From Kribbella jejuensis (GTDB lineage Bacteria > Actinomycetota > Actinomycetes > Propionibacteriales > Kribbellaceae), in contig NZ_VFMM01000001.1 in assembly GCF_006715085.1 (NCBI RefSeq), forward strand, positions 1,736,001 to 1,800,000: a DNA stretch of 64,000 nt, written 5' to 3'. The position numbers and the translations under genes were made by a program. Below are positions 63,461-64,000 of this stretch, piece after piece; the stretch's first letter is position 1; each line of letters begins with the position of its first letter. The notes below the pieces were generated by a model that was not told the origin of the DNA, made no database searches, and was given only the letters and a program-made list of their open reading frames with translations.

Positions 63461-64000
63461 ATGATCGAGACGTCCGCACGGCTGCTCAAGCTGCTCAGCC
63501 TCCTGCAGCAACCCAAGGAGTGGAGCGGCGCCGCCCTGGCCAAGGAACTGGGCGTCGGGGTCCGGACGGTACGGCGGGACGTCGACAAGCTGCGCAACCT
63601 CGGCTACCCGGTTGACGCCGTCCCCGGGGTGGCCGGCTACCGCCTCGGGGCCGGGGCCGCGCTCCCACCGCTGCTGCTCGACGACGAGGAAGCAGTCGCC
63701 GTCGCGGTCGGCCTGCGCGCCGCCGCCAACGGGACCGTCGCAGGCACCGAGGAGGCGTCCGTACGGGCACTCACCAAGCTCGAGCAAGTGCTGCCCTCCC
63801 GCCTGCGCTACCGGATCGAGCTGCTCCAGCAGGTCGCCGTCACCCCGGCAGGCGGCCCGTCCGTACTGCCCGACGTACTGCTGGCCGTCGCGGCCGCCTG
63901 CCGCGACCATTACCGGCTGCGCTTCGACTACCGCAACCACGACGGTACGGCGACGACCCGCACGACCGAGCCGCACCGACTCGTGCACACCGGGCGCAGG
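63461..64000 (+). CDS. YafY/WYL-domain transcriptional regulator, 5' part (runs off the right edge)
   Basis: The first 180 residues of a YafY-family regulator: an N-terminal winged helix (ETSARLLKLLSLLQQPKEWSGAALAKELGVGVRTVRRDVDKLRNLGYPV), then GVAGYRLGAGAALPPLLLDDEEAVAVAVGLR and the beginning of the WYL region (RLRFDYRNHDGTATTRTTEPHRLVHT). The rest of the WYL domain lies beyond the window. It starts at ATG 63461. Confidence 0.92.
   Translation, partial: MIETSARLLKLLSLLQQPKEWSGAALAKELGVGVRTVRRDVDKLRNLGYPVDAVPGVAGYRLGAGAALPPLLLDDEEAVAVAVGLRAAANGTVAGTEEASVRALTKLEQVLPSRLRYRIELLQQVAVTPAGGPSVLPDVLLAVAAACRDHYRLRFDYRNHDGTATTRTTEPHRLVHTGRR

Overview
The window is one contiguous stretch of a high-GC actinobacterial chromosome. 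Evidence: strongly GC-biased third codon positions, many GTG and TTG starts, many apparently leaderless genes, an actinobacterial division gene pair (Glp with GlpR/SepX), a LmeA-like DUF2993 protein and DUF1707 proteins. The gene content would suit Kribbella or another member of the Propionibacteriales, but that genus-level placement is inference. Most of the window is ordinary accessory and metabolic chromosome: many short divergent operons of an SDR or transporter gene with its own TetR regulator.

Layout. 0-4.6 kb: edge of a Phd-like antitoxin paralogue, a furA-katG oxidative stress operon, and an epimerase facing a TetR gene. 4.8-10.6 kb: tRNA-Ala, then a leftward cluster of glpR/sepX, a RimJ-like acetyltransferase, moaB/mogA, moaC, glp/moeA, GNAT and a eukaryotic-type UDP-glucose pyrophosphorylase. 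10.7-18.7 kb: 5-FTHF cyclo-ligase, a phosphotransferase and a serine hydrolase that both carry frameshifts, a penicillin acylase, an FmdB zinc ribbon protein, a SAF protein, mscL, and a small operon with a 46-residue acidic peptide. 19-25.5 kb: lipoproteins, a SigE-type sigma factor with a META-domain membrane partner, a secreted trypsin-like protease, and an NmrA/SnoaL/TetR cluster. 25.55-28.35 kb: tRNA-Arg followed by two tandem IS481-family elements, each flanked by a 16-bp copy of the tRNA 3' end. 28.4-40.8 kb: a Phd-like antitoxin gene with a possible truncated toxin, P-loop kinase, epimerase, DUF2993, PadR, DUF1707, an XRE plus nucleotidyltransferase pair, PhzF, lipoate ligase, hemerythrin, adenylate kinase and small enzymes.

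40.8-46.6 kb is a lower-GC island bounded by inverted copies of a dispersed repeat. It carries an XRE-DUF5919/Nudix/HD operon, a HAD hydrolase, a degenerate serine-recombinase-like protein, and the most notable content of the window: a small helical protein, a DddA/SCP1.201-type cytidine deaminase toxin and an Imm1 immunity protein in one tightly packed operon.

46.6-64 kb: YCII, GNAT, methyltransferase/SDR with a TetR gene and three operators, a secreted acid phosphatase, metH behind a likely S-adenosylhomocysteine riboswitch, an MFS exporter with its TetR, an HtrA-type protease with a long Gly/Asn insertion, another TetR/SDR pair with perfect palindromic operators, an epoxide hydrolase, and the start of a YafY-type WYL regulator at the right edge.

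All calls come from reading the sequence and translated frames. No database search was run, so family names rest on recognised motifs.
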